DNA of 64,000 bases from Lichina pygmaea (GCA_963422465.1 OY730170.1:4068379-4132378), one strand, 5' to 3'. Positions 53,080 through 64,000 are shown, counted from the first letter of the stretch. The notes: a model not told the origin generated them from the sequence alone. Program-made: numbers and translations.

Positions 53080-56000
53080 TTAGTTCCGAACTCGACCCGT
53101 CTCCAGGAGCTGCCGCTCAGCGTCGGTCGCGTTGCCGAACCCCCACCCCGGTCTCTTCTTCCGCCGACCCTTGCGATCGCCGTACTTCTCGTCAAACTTC
53201 CGGATCGCGGCGAGCGAGCTCATGTCCTCGCTGATGCTGGCCGAGATCTCCTCCATGGCCCGGTCAAAGTGGCGCTCCGCGAGCACGCGTCGCTCGGGAG
53301 GCGTGGCGGCGGCGACGGCGGCGATGGTGCTGGTGCTGGTGCTGGTGCTGGTGCTGGTGCTGGTGCTGGTGCTGGTGCTGGTGCTGGGCGTGGCTGGGAC
53401 GGTGCTGTCGCCGACGGCGTCGGCGAGCTGCGTCATCTTGGTGGTCTCCTCGCGGACGCATGCCAGCGCCGCGGCCACGGACAGGTTCTTGAGGTCCGAG
53501 CCCGAGTAGAACGGCGTTCGTTGGGCGAGTCCCGACACCGACACGGACGCGTCGAGCCGTTCGCCCTCGAGGTGGATCCGCAGGATCGCCTCCCGGTCCT
53601 TCTCGACCGGAAGGTCGACGAGCAGGCGTCGCGGCAGTCGCCGCAGGACGGCGTCGTCGAGGTCGAACGGCCGGTTCGTGGCGACCATGATGAAGGCCGA
53701 CAGGTCGTTCATGCCGTCCCACTCGCGCAGGAACTGGTTGATCAGCTCGCGGTGGCTGGTGCGGTTCGCCTGACCGCCGCGAGAGGCGAAGATGGCGTCC
53801 GCCTCGTCGATGAAGACCACGCACGGGCTCAGTTTCCGCGCTAGCGTGAAGATGGCCTTGACGTTCTTCTCGCCTTCACCGACGAACATGTTGTAGACGT
53901 CGGCTCCGCTGACCTCGAGCACCGTGGCCCCGCTCTCCTTGGCCACCGCCTTTGCCAGCAGAGTCTTACCGGTCCCCGGCGGGCCGTACAGCAGCAGCCC
54001 GGGTATGCGGCCGGTGGCCAGTACTCCGTACGTGAACGCGTCGGGCCGGATCAAGGACAGCGTCGTCAGCGTCTTGAGCGCCGTCACCGTCTCCGGCGGC
54101 ACGTGGACGTGCGCAAATGTCGTCCGGATGCTCTCTACGGGAGAGATCGACGATCTGTAAGCCTCTTGGCGTCGTCGGAAATTCTCCCTAGAAACGCTGA
54201 AGCGGGCGGGAGTACGTACCACGGTCGATGACCCCGCCGAGCAGCTTCTTCTCGTGAGGGTTACACTCCTTCCGGATCCGCTTCATTCTCCCTTCCGGAC
54301 CGGTGGCGGTGGCGGCGGAGGAGACGATGGAAGGGCCAGATCGGACGTGGGCGACGCCCTTCTGCGTCTGCTCCTCGTCGAGCGCCCATTGGAACTTGGT
54401 CTCGTCGCTGCTGTCGAGCACTTGCAGGGCCGTGCTGATGCTGACCGCCGTCAGCTCTTCGCCGGGGCCAACCAAGCCAAGGGCCGTCGCGGCGACGCGG
54501 TGCACGTGATCAAACGACCACACCGACTCCTCCAGCCCGGAGCCGTACTCGACCGACGAGTCCAGCCGGAGATCGGTCTGAGATAGAACCGGGGGGGAGC
54601 CCATCGACGGAGGGATCCGCTGCCGGAGCATGTCCTGAAGATGCCGCAGGTTGATCTGGCGGGTCCGACGCCGCGCATCCTTGCCGAGGGCGTCGTCCTG
54701 GGCGGCCGAGCGCGCCGGAGTCACGATGATGGTCCTCCCGGGCCCAGCTTCGAACTCGGATTGTAGACTCCGGAAGCCGGGTTGAGAGAGGTCAGGGACG
54801 AGCTCGCCCGAGGACACGGTCCCGATGATCATGGCAGCCTGCCCGTGCTTCCGCCGCCGTCTGACGTGAAGCATGAGAGCGCGTATGAGGGCCTGTCCGT
54901 TTCTCGTCGACCGTATCTCTTTGTAGTCTCTGATCTGCACGATCAACGGCCGCTCGGCTTCGACGCCTTGGGACGAGGTGGCCTGGTCGGGAGATACATC
55001 GACTTGCGGGCCTTGCTCCTGACCGACGGCGCGTGCGAAGTCGGCCCTTGACCGGCGCACCTTCGCATCCACCACTTCGAGCATAGCGCCGGTCAATCCG
55101 GACATCTTCATGTCTTCCCATTGATCGGTCAGCGTGCGTGAATTGCGGGATGGCTGCGTGGGAGATCCGTTGGCCTGCGGCGAAGGCGACGCCAGGTTGT
55201 TCATCGGTCCCTTGGCAGATCGGAACAGATCCTCGAGCGTTCCGACAAAGTTCCCGACGGGGACGACGTTGATCTTCGAGAAGACGGGTAACCCGAACGC
55301 GCCGCTGAAGCCTCGCCCCGGCGGATGATTGTCCTCGTCCTCCATCTCGCCATCCTCTTCCTGTTCGGCCGCCTCCTCCGCTCCTGCTGGGTCCTGTCTG
55401 GCCACGAGCCGCTGTGCTTCGTACGCAAGCGATCGGATCGAGTACGGCGACGGCTCGCCCCCCTCCCCAAGGTAGTTCCCTCCAATTTCGGCCATGTCCT
55501 GTGCGTCCAGCCGCAGCAGGTCCGCGCCGGCCGCCAGGGCAGCCTTCTCGACGACCGAGTCCAAGAGATAGATTCCTCCGCCCCTGGGACATTGTAGCAA
55601 GACATGAACCTTCTGGGCCACAAAACCGTCCGAGAAGACGGACGTCGGCAGCGACAGACCGGATCGGATGTTCGCTAGAATCTCGTTCCAGATGTTCTGA
55701 TGCAGCTGGTACCGCTGACTAGAAGCCTGCGACTCCGTGTGGGGTGGGCCTTCTGGCGCGTCCGCTGGCGTTACCGTTTCCTGCGCGCTTGGGTCGTCCA
55801 TGACCGGGTTGGACGCGGTAGCTGCGCCATCGTGGATTATTTCGAGGGTCTGGGCCCTTGCCCCGAGTTCGTCGTGCAAGAGCACGTTGTTCTGCTCGAA
55901 CCAGCCTGGAATCTCGACCGGGGGGATCTCTTTCAGTCTTCGATTCCGCCCTGCTCTTCTGGCGGCTGAGCCGTAGGAGCTGGACACCTCTCTCGCGCGC

Positions 56001-56269
56001 GATGCTCGATCCGCAGCCAAGTCTTCGCCGTTGGTCACCGCAGGAGCTGCTGCTCCGTTCCCGGGCGTCTCCTCTTCCACGCCGGCGCCGGGATCGACTT
56101 TTGGCGACGAGTCGGTCGTTGCGGGATCATCTTGGCTTCGACAAAGTGCGGCGGAGCTATGAAATGGTGCTGGCCGGAGTCGATAACGACGACCTGCAAC
56201 AAAGCGACAGGTCCTGCTCAATGAGAGGGACGATCTGGGACCAGAAGCCCTACGTATGAGAGTGTGCAT
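53080..56269 (-). CDS. Mitochondrial AAA ATPase (Msp1/ATAD1-like ATPase domain, 1 intron)
   Basis: Exons 56269-54220 and 54134-53080 join across an 85-bp intron into 1,034 residues; the join gives VIDR-ESIRTTFAHVHVP, matching the family. The N-terminus is arginine-rich without acidic residues and contains FHSSAALCRS, a good mitochondrial presequence. A long N-terminal region of unknown role (to about 680) includes a truncated P-loop-like domain. The C-terminal AAA module has Walker A GPPGTGKT at about 735, Walker B VVFIDEADAIF at about 795, sensor-1 ATNRPFDLDD and arginine fingers in LRRLPRR. A Ser-Thr dipeptide run encoded by a hexanucleotide repeat (53326-53387) lies after the ATPase core. 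I infer a role in mitochondrial protein quality control; the exact substrate is unknown. The intron could end at an upstream AG (54182 side) instead. Confidence 0.8.
53326..53387. repeat. (GGTGCT)n coding microsatellite
   Basis: About ten units inside the AAA ATPase gene encode alternating Ser-Thr on the minus strand and Gly-Ala on the plus strand. Expansion or contraction by one unit adds or removes two residues without shifting the frame. Confidence 0.85.
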
Positions 56270-56706
56270 CTGTATCGTCGGCTCCGCCGAGCTATGTCAA
56301 GACCGTTGCGGCTTGGCCTTTGGTGAGCCACGACGTTTACCGTCCTGCTGTTGCTTACATAATGAATCTACAATCTCGTACATAGTTGTACGTACTCCGT
56401 ACTTCCGTACCGGTACCGTCGTACCCGTATGTACTGTACCTCGCACGAGGTACCGATGGGAAGAGGGAAGCCAACAATAACCCTAGATGCTCAACATAAT
56501 AGGATGAAGCGCTAGACTATCAAATCCAGCCTCTTGTATATATCCATACGTGTTTGGAATCACTCGTAGATGATTCTTTTCAATGCAAGCTGAAGTTGAG
56601 TTTCTCACGTGAATGATGACTGCTGGTAAAGAGATAGAGCTCACGTGACCACATAGCCTCTCGAATTGAATGATAGAGCCGCCCACATCTACGGAAGTAA
56701 TTCCAG
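56270..56706. other. GTAC-rich spacer
   Basis: No gene seen. It holds the promoter of the AAA ATPase gene on the left and a dense cluster of GTAC/TACG words at 56385-56455. Confidence 0.5.
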
Positions 56707-57701
56707 CTATGATAGATTCCCCGCATAATCAACTGCAGTTCCAGTCGCGATGATGTTGGATTGGCGAGCAGCACTAAACATCGAAGATTTTGATCTGACA
56801 ATCTCCAACACTTGTGCTTCCTGCTCGAAATACCCAGCCACAACATAGGTGAAAAGCTGCCACTTGAATCTGGCCCATTTGTTCGAGTCTGCGGTAGGTG
56901 TGAAGTTGTGCATGGCTGCATACTCAAAGGACTTTGGGTACGTTACGTACCAGCTTGTATATTCCCAATCCAACAATCGCAGGTGGCCCGAGTGATCAAG
57001 CATCAGATTCCGAGGTGCAAGATCATGATGTGTGAGCACAAACTTGCGCACAATCCAAGGTTTGCAATGCTGGTAAGGATCTGCATGTTGAGAGGCAGTC
57101 TTCTTGGTCTCGTTCTGTATAGAGACAAAATCAGACCAGGACTGAATGAAGCCGGCAACATCTTCTGGGCGTGATTGAGGTGGTAGGCCAAAGAGATCTT
57201 CCAGCCAGAATGACCTGCATGTCCCTGCTGCAAGAGATCCTGCTGTCGAGGACTTTATCAAGCGAAGTCGGCGAATTGACTGATGAAGCTATACGGTACG
57301 GCTAAGCATGCCATCATAAGCCAGTTGAGTTTGGGCCACACCTCTTCTAATGTGGCACCCTTGATCCGTTCCATGATGTAGTACATGTGGTTATCAACTT
57401 CGATGACACGCTTGACGCTGGGAGCACGAATGCCTAGCTGGCGAGCGACACGCACAGCTTGCATGGTGTCTTCGATTCGATAGGTGTGGCAGAACTTCAC
57501 GAGGTGGTTGTCTGAGAGAAGGCAGATGCTGCCACTACCGGGAAGGCGTGGGGCTTTGAGAATAAGCTCTGTAAGATCTGCATCGGAGTACGATGGTAGT
57601 AACGCATCCTGAAAGTGAGGCATCTTGAGGGCACCTGTGTGTTCTCGCTGGAGTGTGAGGATGGTAGGTAGTCCGTACGGCAGAAGAGTGGAAATCTTCA
57701 T
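56707..57701 (-). pseudogene. Aminoglycoside-phosphotransferase/choline-kinase-like gene with a frameshift
   Basis: Two overlapping frames together give one APH-family protein of about 330 residues. The N-terminal block (57701-57258) has PRLPGSGSICLLSDNHLVKF and IMERIKGATLEEVWPKL. The C-terminal block (from about 57290 to 56707) has SSTAGSL, FGLPP, the catalytic loop LTHHDLAPRNLMLD and the metal-binding LLDWEYTSWY. The catalytic residues are intact. The change of frame falls at about 57290-57300 near GTACCGTATAG. It has the look of a short duplication and I see no convincing intron there. It could be a recent pseudogene, a sequencing error or an unusual splice. The family phosphorylates small substrates in fungi; the substrate here is unknown. 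Confidence 0.7.
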
Positions 57702-58132
57702 CTACTGTACTTATTCACTCCAGTACTCCGGTGCCACCTGTTGTGCAGCTTTCTTACAGCTGACAGTTACGTACTGCTGTACCCCCGCCCCCTCTCTTAC
57801 TCCCTCGACGTTCGACAGAAGCGTCGGAGAACAAGGTGGATAGACCGACGCTTAGACAAGCCTTAGAAGCAGATCTTTGCGAAACAACGAGGGTAGGGTC
57901 ACGACCCATGCTCTTCATTCGTACACTACCCACCCATGGAAGCAGCAGCTCACAGACGAGATCATTATTCGTATGCTGCTGCTCGGGAGTAAGGTAAAAT
58001 TAGAGTATCCGCATCTCGAGATGAAGCCAGTCGAAGCCGTCCCAAGCCTTCCGGCTGAGTGTCGATGTCTGGTTTCAAACGACGCAAGGCAGCGTCAGGA
58101 TCGAAAGCTGGCCTTGTAGACGCCCTGCGTCC
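57702..58132. other. Spacer between the APH-like gene and IES2
   Basis: 431 bp with no gene seen. It would hold the promoter of the APH-like gene and the 3' UTR of IES2. Confidence 0.5.
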
Positions 58133-59727
58133 CTAGCTCTTGATCAAGACAGTCTTTAGCATTGGCCTTCGCTCCTTCTTCGCGGTATGCTCGTCGCCGC
58201 GGTCCGGCTCGAAGACGTTGCCTACCGGCGTGCCGATCCATTCCTCGGGCACGCCGACGACGTTGCCGCGGCTGCTCGATACCCATCGGACGAAAATGTC
58301 CTTTGGTCTTTCGAACTCGGCCTCTTGGTTGCTCGGGCTCGCGTCCCCTCCCGTTTCCGGGTTGCGAGCCGTCCGACGCTGTTTGGGAGCTTGCTTCTTG
58401 AGCAACTTGTTGATCGTGTCGATCTGCGACGTGGTTTAGCCAAATTCAAACGGATCGCAAAGAAGATGCCACGGTCCGCTCTTGAGACGTCAGGTGTGGA
58501 TAGGCTCGGGTCACCGACCTTCTCTTCCTCCTTGCGCTTCTCGCTGAGATTCTTCCTCCGTCTCGCCATCTCTGCGCGGCGCATGGCATGCTCCTCGGCC
58601 GTCAGCACCTTCTTCACTTTGGTCTCTGCTGGGTGTCAGCAAATTCGCTTCGTGCCCGGCACCAAGCCCCCGCGATGGCCTTGCTCACCCGATGGCAACT
58701 GAAGCAACTCTCCACCCAACTCTACCAGCCGGCTCCTCTGCCGCTTGGTCATCTTGCTAAGATCCGGAGTCGACGCCCGGCTGCCCGTAGCCGGTGTGGC
58801 GTCCTCTTCGTCGTCGTCGTCGTCGTCGCCGTCGTCATCGTCCTCGTCCTCGTCTTCTTCCCCCTCGTCTTCTTCCTCTTCCCCACCATCCTCCTCGGCG
58901 TCGTCGTCCGCCTGTTCTTCGACGTTATCCTCGGCGTCGGCTTCGCCTTCGGCACCATCACCATCCTCGCTGACGCGGTCCCCGTCCGAGTCGACGGCCG
59001 ACGCCTCACGGTCGTCGTCGTCGTCTGTCGGCCTGTCCTTCACATCCTCCACGCGGCCAGACTTTGAATCCGAAGGGGGGCGGGTGACGGCCGGCCGAGC
59101 TCGAGACTTTCCAGCACGCCCTTTCGGCAGTGACGTGCCCGAGGCGGCCTTGCGATTCGCCTGTGTGGGCCTGACGTCCTCGTCGCTTTCGCCCTCTGCA
59201 TCGGCGTCCTCGTTGTCCTCGTCGCTGCCTTCCTGATCTTCCCCCTCGTCGTCTTCGTCCAGCTCTACTTCTCCTTCCTGCTCATCCTCGTCGTCCTCGT
59301 CTTCCTCGTCTCCGTCGTCTTCTTGTTCGCCATCCTCGGCCTCTTCTTCGTCCTCCTCGGCCTCGTCACCGCTTCTGTCCTCTTCTTCGCTCTCGCTTTC
59401 CTCGTCGACGATTGGCCGTTTCGCTCGCGTACCCCGCGGACCGGTGACGACGCCGGCCGCCTCGAGCGAGTCTCCGCTGGGGTTGACGGTCGACTTCTTG
59501 CTCCCGCCAGCAGAATCGCGCGAGCTGTCCCCGGGCGCCTTCATGGTCAGGCGGATCGACTTGGTAGCACCGCCGTCCCCGGTCGTCGTCGAAGGCCTGC
59601 TCGCAGCGGCCGAGACAGGTGGCTCGCGGTTGGAGCGGCGAGGCCGGGAGCCGACATGGGCCACATCGTCATCGCTGTCGGTGGTCAGACGCATCCTCTT
59701 CAAGCGTGTCGAGCGACGAGACTCCAT
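58133..59727 (-). CDS. IES2: Ies2/INO80B-type subunit of the INO80 remodelling complex (2 introns)
   Basis: Exons 59727-58689, 58628-58519 and 58423-58133, with introns of 60 and 95 bp, give 479 residues. The C-terminal PAPA-1 region is diagnostic: KKVLTAEEHAMRRAEMARRRKNLSEKRKEEEK, then DTINKLLKKQAPKQR, and a final block PKDIFVRWVSSS..GVPEEWIG. Ies2 binds the Rvb/Ino80 core and stimulates nucleosome sliding. The N-terminal two thirds is dominated by an extremely acidic Asp/Glu tract (about 58805-59420), common in chromatin proteins. The start is ATG 59727 (MESRRSTRLKRMRL); 28 in-frame codons upstream begin at TTG. Divergent from the peroxin gene. Confidence 0.87.
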
Positions 59728-60487
59728 GACGAAAGCCGAACCGTAGCCTTTCTTCCCAGCGGGAGGACTGCGGCCGGTAGCGGAGGAAGGTGGAGAAAGG
59801 GAGCCGATCAAGACGTCGCAGGCGGCTTAAAGGTTTGAGGATGGCGTGGTGTTCAAAGCCGTCGGGAATGTTTAGGAAATATGCATTTGACTAATGTTGC
59901 ATTGCACCCCCGTCCCATCGCACGGACCGCGCGCTTTCCCACGATGCGACCTGAAAGGAACATGGCCACGTCGGGTACAACAAGCACAGAGCGAGAAAGC
60001 ACCAACAACGACGAGACTTTTGTCGACTTTGTCACCGCCTCGTTTCTCACTCACTTCTCTGTCTGTCGCTCGTTCTGCTTATCCCTGACCGGTGTCCAGT
60101 CGTCGTTGGCCTCGCTGTCGTCGTACTCGGTGCTTAACCGCCGTAGTCGCTTCGTCGGTCGTTCTGCGCCACTCCCAGACATTGTGACAAGCGTGGTATT
60201 CTTCGGGCTTGTATGCCACAGCTCTGTATAGTTCGATGCAAAGAGTGCAGCGGGCGTCGAGGATGGCTTGTGACACCTTCGACAGCGGTCTTCTACAGCC
60301 GTGCTTGCGACGAGATACGTGCCCTCACACGCCACGGCGCCGGGTTCTGGAGGTCGCTCACGGTACCGAGCTCACGTGATTCTCCTCGGAAGCTACCATC
60401 TGCAAAATCAAGTTGTTAGCATACTTTCAAAAGTATCTGTTGAATTTCAGAAGTAACACCTCAAGATGTCACAGTCTTCTTCTGACT
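59728..60487. other. Divergent spacer of IES2 and the peroxin gene
   Basis: 760 bp. Short minus-strand frames around 60051-60335 contain Cys/His residues but overlap in two frames and match nothing I know, so I did not call them. Otherwise nothing recognisable. Confidence 0.4.
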
Positions 60488-61683
60488 ATGAGCGTCGCAT
60501 CTTATGGTGCTGTTCTCGAGATGACGAGCCGATGGAGAGAGACTTTTGTTGAAGACGAGCGATCAAACACATCGACGTCACCCTACTCCTCAACAGCACC
60601 GGTTCCGAGCATGGAGAAAGATGAGAAGCAGAAAGCCGGCGAGCCGGCGACGGAGCGGACCAAAGCACTGCGACTCGAGCAGCCACCGGCATCTTTGCCC
60701 ACTGAGAAAGTACGCCATGTCACTTGCCTTCTCTGCTAGACCTCGAGCTATCTTTCTGACGGTTCGTTACGTACGTGCCGTAGACCGGAACAGCAGGCCA
60801 GCAAGAGGCAGCAGCGGCATCGGCACCAGAATCAACGTCTCCTTCGGCACCGGTCGATGTCGCACCCGTCATCACGTATCCAGAGTTCTTGGTCCAGCCG
60901 GTCAAGCCACCGCCCCTCTTCCCAGCTCGAAAGCTCCTGAATCTCACGTATGCGGCCGGATGCGTGGTCGGAGTAGTATATTGCGCGAACCGATACGTCG
61001 TCTCACCTATGATCGCTTCGCTCGTCGACGCGCGCCTCGCCCTTGCCGGAACCACTCTCGACAATCTAAGCACGCTCAACTCCAAGCTGGAGCAGGTTGT
61101 ATCTACGCCGCCGAAGAACTATGCTGCCAGAAGGACGGGCAAGTATGACGATGACGAGGCAGCCATCCGATCCGATGCGTCGTCCGACTCCGACCCGGCC
61201 GAGCTTTTCCACGTCGACGTCGGCACCCAAACCAGCTCCGGCGTATCTCGTTCCGGCTCTTTCTCACAGGTATCTCCAGCGTGCCAGGAGGGCGATGCGG
61301 CCACGTCCAGGATATCCTCCCAACGGTCGCGTCTGAACGACATACGAGACGACCTGCTGGCATTGAACGTGGCCAACGGCAACGCCACCACGGCCGAGAA
61401 GTCTCTCGCGAGCACCCTGCGAGACCTGACCTCGTACCTCACCAGCCTCGAGGACGAAAGCACCAAGCTACGGCGGGGCATCATCTACAGCGGCAGCAGC
61501 TCTGGGGGGCGAGTAGGATGGCCATCTTCATCTTCCCAAGACTCCAGCGGCGGTCGATCCGCGGCCGTACAGGAAGATGCTGTCGACAGTTTCAGGGCTG
61601 AGATCAGGGGCATCAAAGGCGTACTCCTGAGCGCCAGGAATTTCCCTGCGGCGGACCGGCTGGGTGTAGGTGGTGTCAGGTGA
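60488..61683 (+). CDS. Pex14/Pex17-related peroxin (1 intron)
   Basis: Exons 60488-60709 and 60784-61683 (74-bp intron) give 373 residues. The segment from about residue 100, APVITYPEFLVQPVKPPPLF, leads into a hydrophobic helix (LNLTYAAGCVVGVVYCANRYVV) and a coiled coil starting SPMIASLVDARLAL..NLSTLNSKLEQV. I recognise this layout from fungal Pex14-type docking proteins, including the Pex14/17 or Pex33 proteins of filamentous ascomycetes, which act in peroxisomal matrix-protein import. The usual N-terminal Pex14 helical domain that binds Pex5 is not evident in exon 1, which is short and polar. An undetected upstream exon or a Pex17-like subtype could explain this. The C-terminus is serine/glycine-rich. 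Confidence 0.55.
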
Positions 61684-63155
61684 TAACTACAGATGGTGAT
61701 TCGATTATTATCGTAGCATAGCGCAGCCGTGGGCAGTATGAACCTCATTCAGCATGCGAAAAAAGAATCGGGCGATGAGACCCTGCTATCCTTCCGGCCA
61801 GGCAACGGACATTGATCCTCCATCCTCCCCCTCATGAAAGTAATCGTCCAAAGGAGAAGACGTGCCGTGGCCCGGCTCTAAAGAGAGCATACCAGTATGT
61901 TGTCGAGTCATCGACTCTACATCATCCTATATATTTCTCTTCTTCCTTGTTCTTTCCTTCCCCCCCCCCCCCCCCCCCCCTCCCCCTCCTTTTTTCCCCC
62001 TTCCCCTCTCTATTCTATTCATCCCTCCATTGTCATTTTCATGTCATTTTCATTCCAACATGCGAACATTCCAACATCGCAGCCATAGACTCTGGCCTTG
62101 CTCTAGACCATGAACAGAAGTACAGGGTAGGAGGAAGCGGCATATGGAGCGGTACGTACAGCGAGTGTGGAGTACGTGCTTTGCTCTCGGCGTCGGGAGA
62201 AGCGTCGAGGTGTATTTTGCTGGCGGGCGGAGGGGGAGGGAAGAAGGGAGGAGGGAGAAAGTAGAGGGAGAAGGGAGAAGGGAGAAGGGAGAAGGCATGT
62301 AGGTGGTGATAGAAGGTCGGACTTGATTGCTCGGCACGCCTGGTAGATTCAGGTTTTGGTGCTGGGTGTGGCGGAGGTGCCGTAGAAGTTGGCTTGGTGG
62401 ATGACATGGCCGGTGGATGACATGGCCTGGTGGGGCGCACGAAAAGAGAAGTATAGTACATGGACAATAAAAGCATCTGGTATGCCACTGCCTTTCCACG
62501 GAGCCGTCGACGTCTCACATGTTCAGGACGATTCAGGGAGAAGGGAAAGGTCGGTAGAGCGAGAGAGGGAGGGAGGGAGGGAGGGAGGGAGGGAGAAGTA
62601 GCTACAGGAAGACGTTGGAGATATTCCGTGGGAGGACCTGGCGTGGGACGAGAAGGATGTCGTAGTGGAATCAGGAAGTAGCGGAAACCCCGGGAGGAGC
62701 CCCAGGAGAGATCGCAGGAGAAGCTCTAGGAGAAGCCCCGAGGGAAAAGCGGGGAAGGGTGGAGTATAATCGTAGGCGTCTCGCAGCATAGATCATGAGC
62801 GCTATCATCATCACATCTTGTCCGGAAATGGGAGGGGCCGTTGTGCGCTGACTCGTCCAGAGAGGGAGTGAGAAGGAAGAGAGCGAGAGCGAGAGCGAGA
62901 CGGAGACGGAGACGTCCATCGCGGACGAGCTGGTGACGAGAGGTGCTGTTGGAACTGCAGGGATGGCTCTGCACGCACACGCACGCACGCACGTGGACAC
63001 ACCACCTACCCACACGTCTGTGTATCACGCCCGCTTTGTCATGCGGCGCGTGCTCATCACCTGTCTTCACCGTCGCGCGCACAGGGCTGGATCGAGTTGG
63101 ACGGGGTCTGGGTCGGGGACAGGGACCGGGACGGACGAGGTTGCGTGTTGTCTTC
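61684..63155. other. Convergent spacer with strongly strand-biased simple repeats
   Basis: 1.47 kb between two convergent 3' ends with no gene seen. It holds a pyrimidine tract with 21 consecutive C (61960-61980), a (GGGAGAA)n run (62262-62298), a (GGGA)n run (62561-62593) and a G/A-rich stretch around 62660-62760 with AGGAG units. Pyrimidines dominate the plus strand on the left and purines on the right. Confidence 0.6.
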
Positions 63156-64000
63156 TCACGTGCCAGGCGGTCTCGGCTGCTCACCTTGGCCGTATTGTTG
63201 GTGGAGCTGCTGCTGTTGATATTGCTGCGAGTGGTCCCGTCGCTGGGCATCCTGCTGGGGATTCTGCTGCTGCTGCTGCTGCTGCTGGGCCATGGCGGCA
63301 TACCACATCGCGACGTAGTTGTTGTAGCCGCCGTACGCGGCGTATGGGTCGGTCTCCCCGCTTGCTCCGGTAGACGCGTCACCGGCTGGGGCACCACCAC
63401 CGGTCGCAGCAGTGGGGCCGGCGTAATTGCCTTGCATTGAGGATGTCTCATTCGATGCTGTCTGTCCGCCATACGACCCTGACGCTGCTGGTCTCGGTGA
63501 CAACGAAGATGGTCCACCATGTGCTTGTCGGTCGTTGTACGGATCACCCATGTAGCTAGCACCACCGCCGCCACCGCCACCGCTCCGGTTGCCCAGCCTC
63601 TGTACGCAGAAAATGATGTCGTTAGTCTCTCCGTGTTCGCCACTCTCTAGAGGAACGACAGGTAGGTGGCAGTAGCAAGGTAGTGCGTGCTCGGTCGTCG
63701 TGCTCAGGATGCAGGAGGGTCGTAGACGTACCACGGCATCCACCTTCTCCTCGATGGTGCGCTTTGCGTTCTCGATCGATTCGCGAGTGCCGATCAGCCC
63801 TACCTCACGTTCGACTTCGAGCGGTCCCGACGACGGGGATACGTTGATCTTGCAGCCGCTCATGTTCTGCATCTCCTTGATCGTCTCGCCGCCTGGATTC
63901 CGGGTGAGACACATCCGACCTCGGCCGAGAGAGCGCTGGTGGTTGTTGCGACCGAGCCGACTCACCTTTGCCGATGATCATGCCCACCGCATCGGAAGGT
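63156..64000 (-). CDS. KH-domain RNA/ssDNA-binding protein, 3' part (runs off the window)
   Basis: This is the 3' portion of a gene continuing past the right edge. Exons are 64000-63966 (partial), 63892-63732 and 63599-63156, with introns of 73 and 132 bp. The first intron splits a KH domain: VGMIIGKG-GETIKEMQNMSGCKINVS, with the GxxG loop intact, followed by EREVGLIGTRESIENAKRTIEEKV. The tail is glycine-rich (poly-Gly then YMGDPYNDR), has a YAAYGGYNNYVAMWYAAMA segment and a poly-Gln tract from CAG repeats (63260-63286). Together this resembles fungal far-upstream-element-binding-like KH proteins. The 3' end is uncertain: a good donor (GTGAGC) lies just before the stop at 63156, so a short further exon is possible. 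Confidence 0.8.

Noticed and set aside
52795-53844. Plus-strand ORF with a Gly-Ala dipeptide run
   Set aside because: It is antisense to the AAA ATPase gene, and the Gly-Ala run is the complementary reading of the Ser-Thr repeat.
58745-59236. Serine-rich and valine-rich plus-strand ORFs over 58588-59838
   Set aside because: They are antisense readings of the Asp/Glu-rich part of IES2.
60051-60335. Small Cys/His-containing minus-strand ORF in the IES2-peroxin spacer
   Set aside because: Two overlapping frames are equally plausible, there is no clean splice model and no recognisable relative. Support is too weak for a gene call.

Overview
The window reads as nuclear DNA of a filamentous ascomycete (Pezizomycotina). 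The host genes have short introns of about 55-130 bp with GT..AG ends. They include fungal-type families: Mus7/Mms22, a CENP-K/Sim4-type kinetochore protein, a Gag1-like clamp protein, an Ies2-type PAPA-1 protein and a Pex14-related peroxin. I cannot name the species. Two compartments are obvious by eye: bases 1 to about 22.7 kb are AT-richer, CpG-poor mobile-element DNA, and about 25.5 to 64 kb is GC-richer gene space with low-complexity, GTAC-rich spacers.

The left compartment is a nested stack. Five Tad-like LINE copies (called A to E here) lie at 1-1750 (-), 1751-4504 (+), 5641-6611 (-), 6612-12045 (-, near full length with 5' UTR, ORF1 and ORF2) and 12046-14625 (-). Three Ty3/gypsy chromodomain elements are interleaved: G1 (4505 to about 5640, -, fossil fragment), G2 (14626-15269 plus 21943-22683, +, fossil) and G3 (15270-21937, -, both LTRs and a TCACA target duplication, broken). 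G3 is inserted into G2. Both G2 and G3 carry, between pol and the 3' LTR and on the opposite strand, a small ORF whose cysteines have the identical spacing C-x2-C-x6-C-x11-C-x2-C-x6-C, which is the Gal4-type Zn2Cys6 pattern; a coiled-coil-like segment follows. This is the most interesting object in the window. The G3 LTR also carries a 42-bp tandem repeat with an internal inverted repeat.

From 22.7 to 25.5 kb there are hairpins, LINE scraps and no convincing gene. The gene space then reads: UTP7 (-) and TSR1 (+), a divergent ribosome-biogenesis pair; a TMCO4-like hydrolase (-); a mitochondrial GatC-type subunit (-) divergent from SEC17 (+) across a palindromic spacer; MMS22/mus7 (+); a Gag1-like clamp protein (-); a CENP-K homologue (-); a mitochondrial AAA ATPase (-); a frameshifted aminoglycoside-phosphotransferase-like gene (-); IES2 (-) and a Pex14-related peroxin (+), divergent; and the 3' part of a KH-domain gene (-) running off the right edge.

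Spacers in the gene space hold small DNA elements. A 178-bp TA-flanked MITE occurs twice (48331-48508 and 50885-51062). A 1.7-kb element with terminal inverted repeats of about 180 bp (50618-52311) contains a 5'-truncated GC-rich LINE with its own 9-bp target duplication, and one MITE copy sits inside that LINE.
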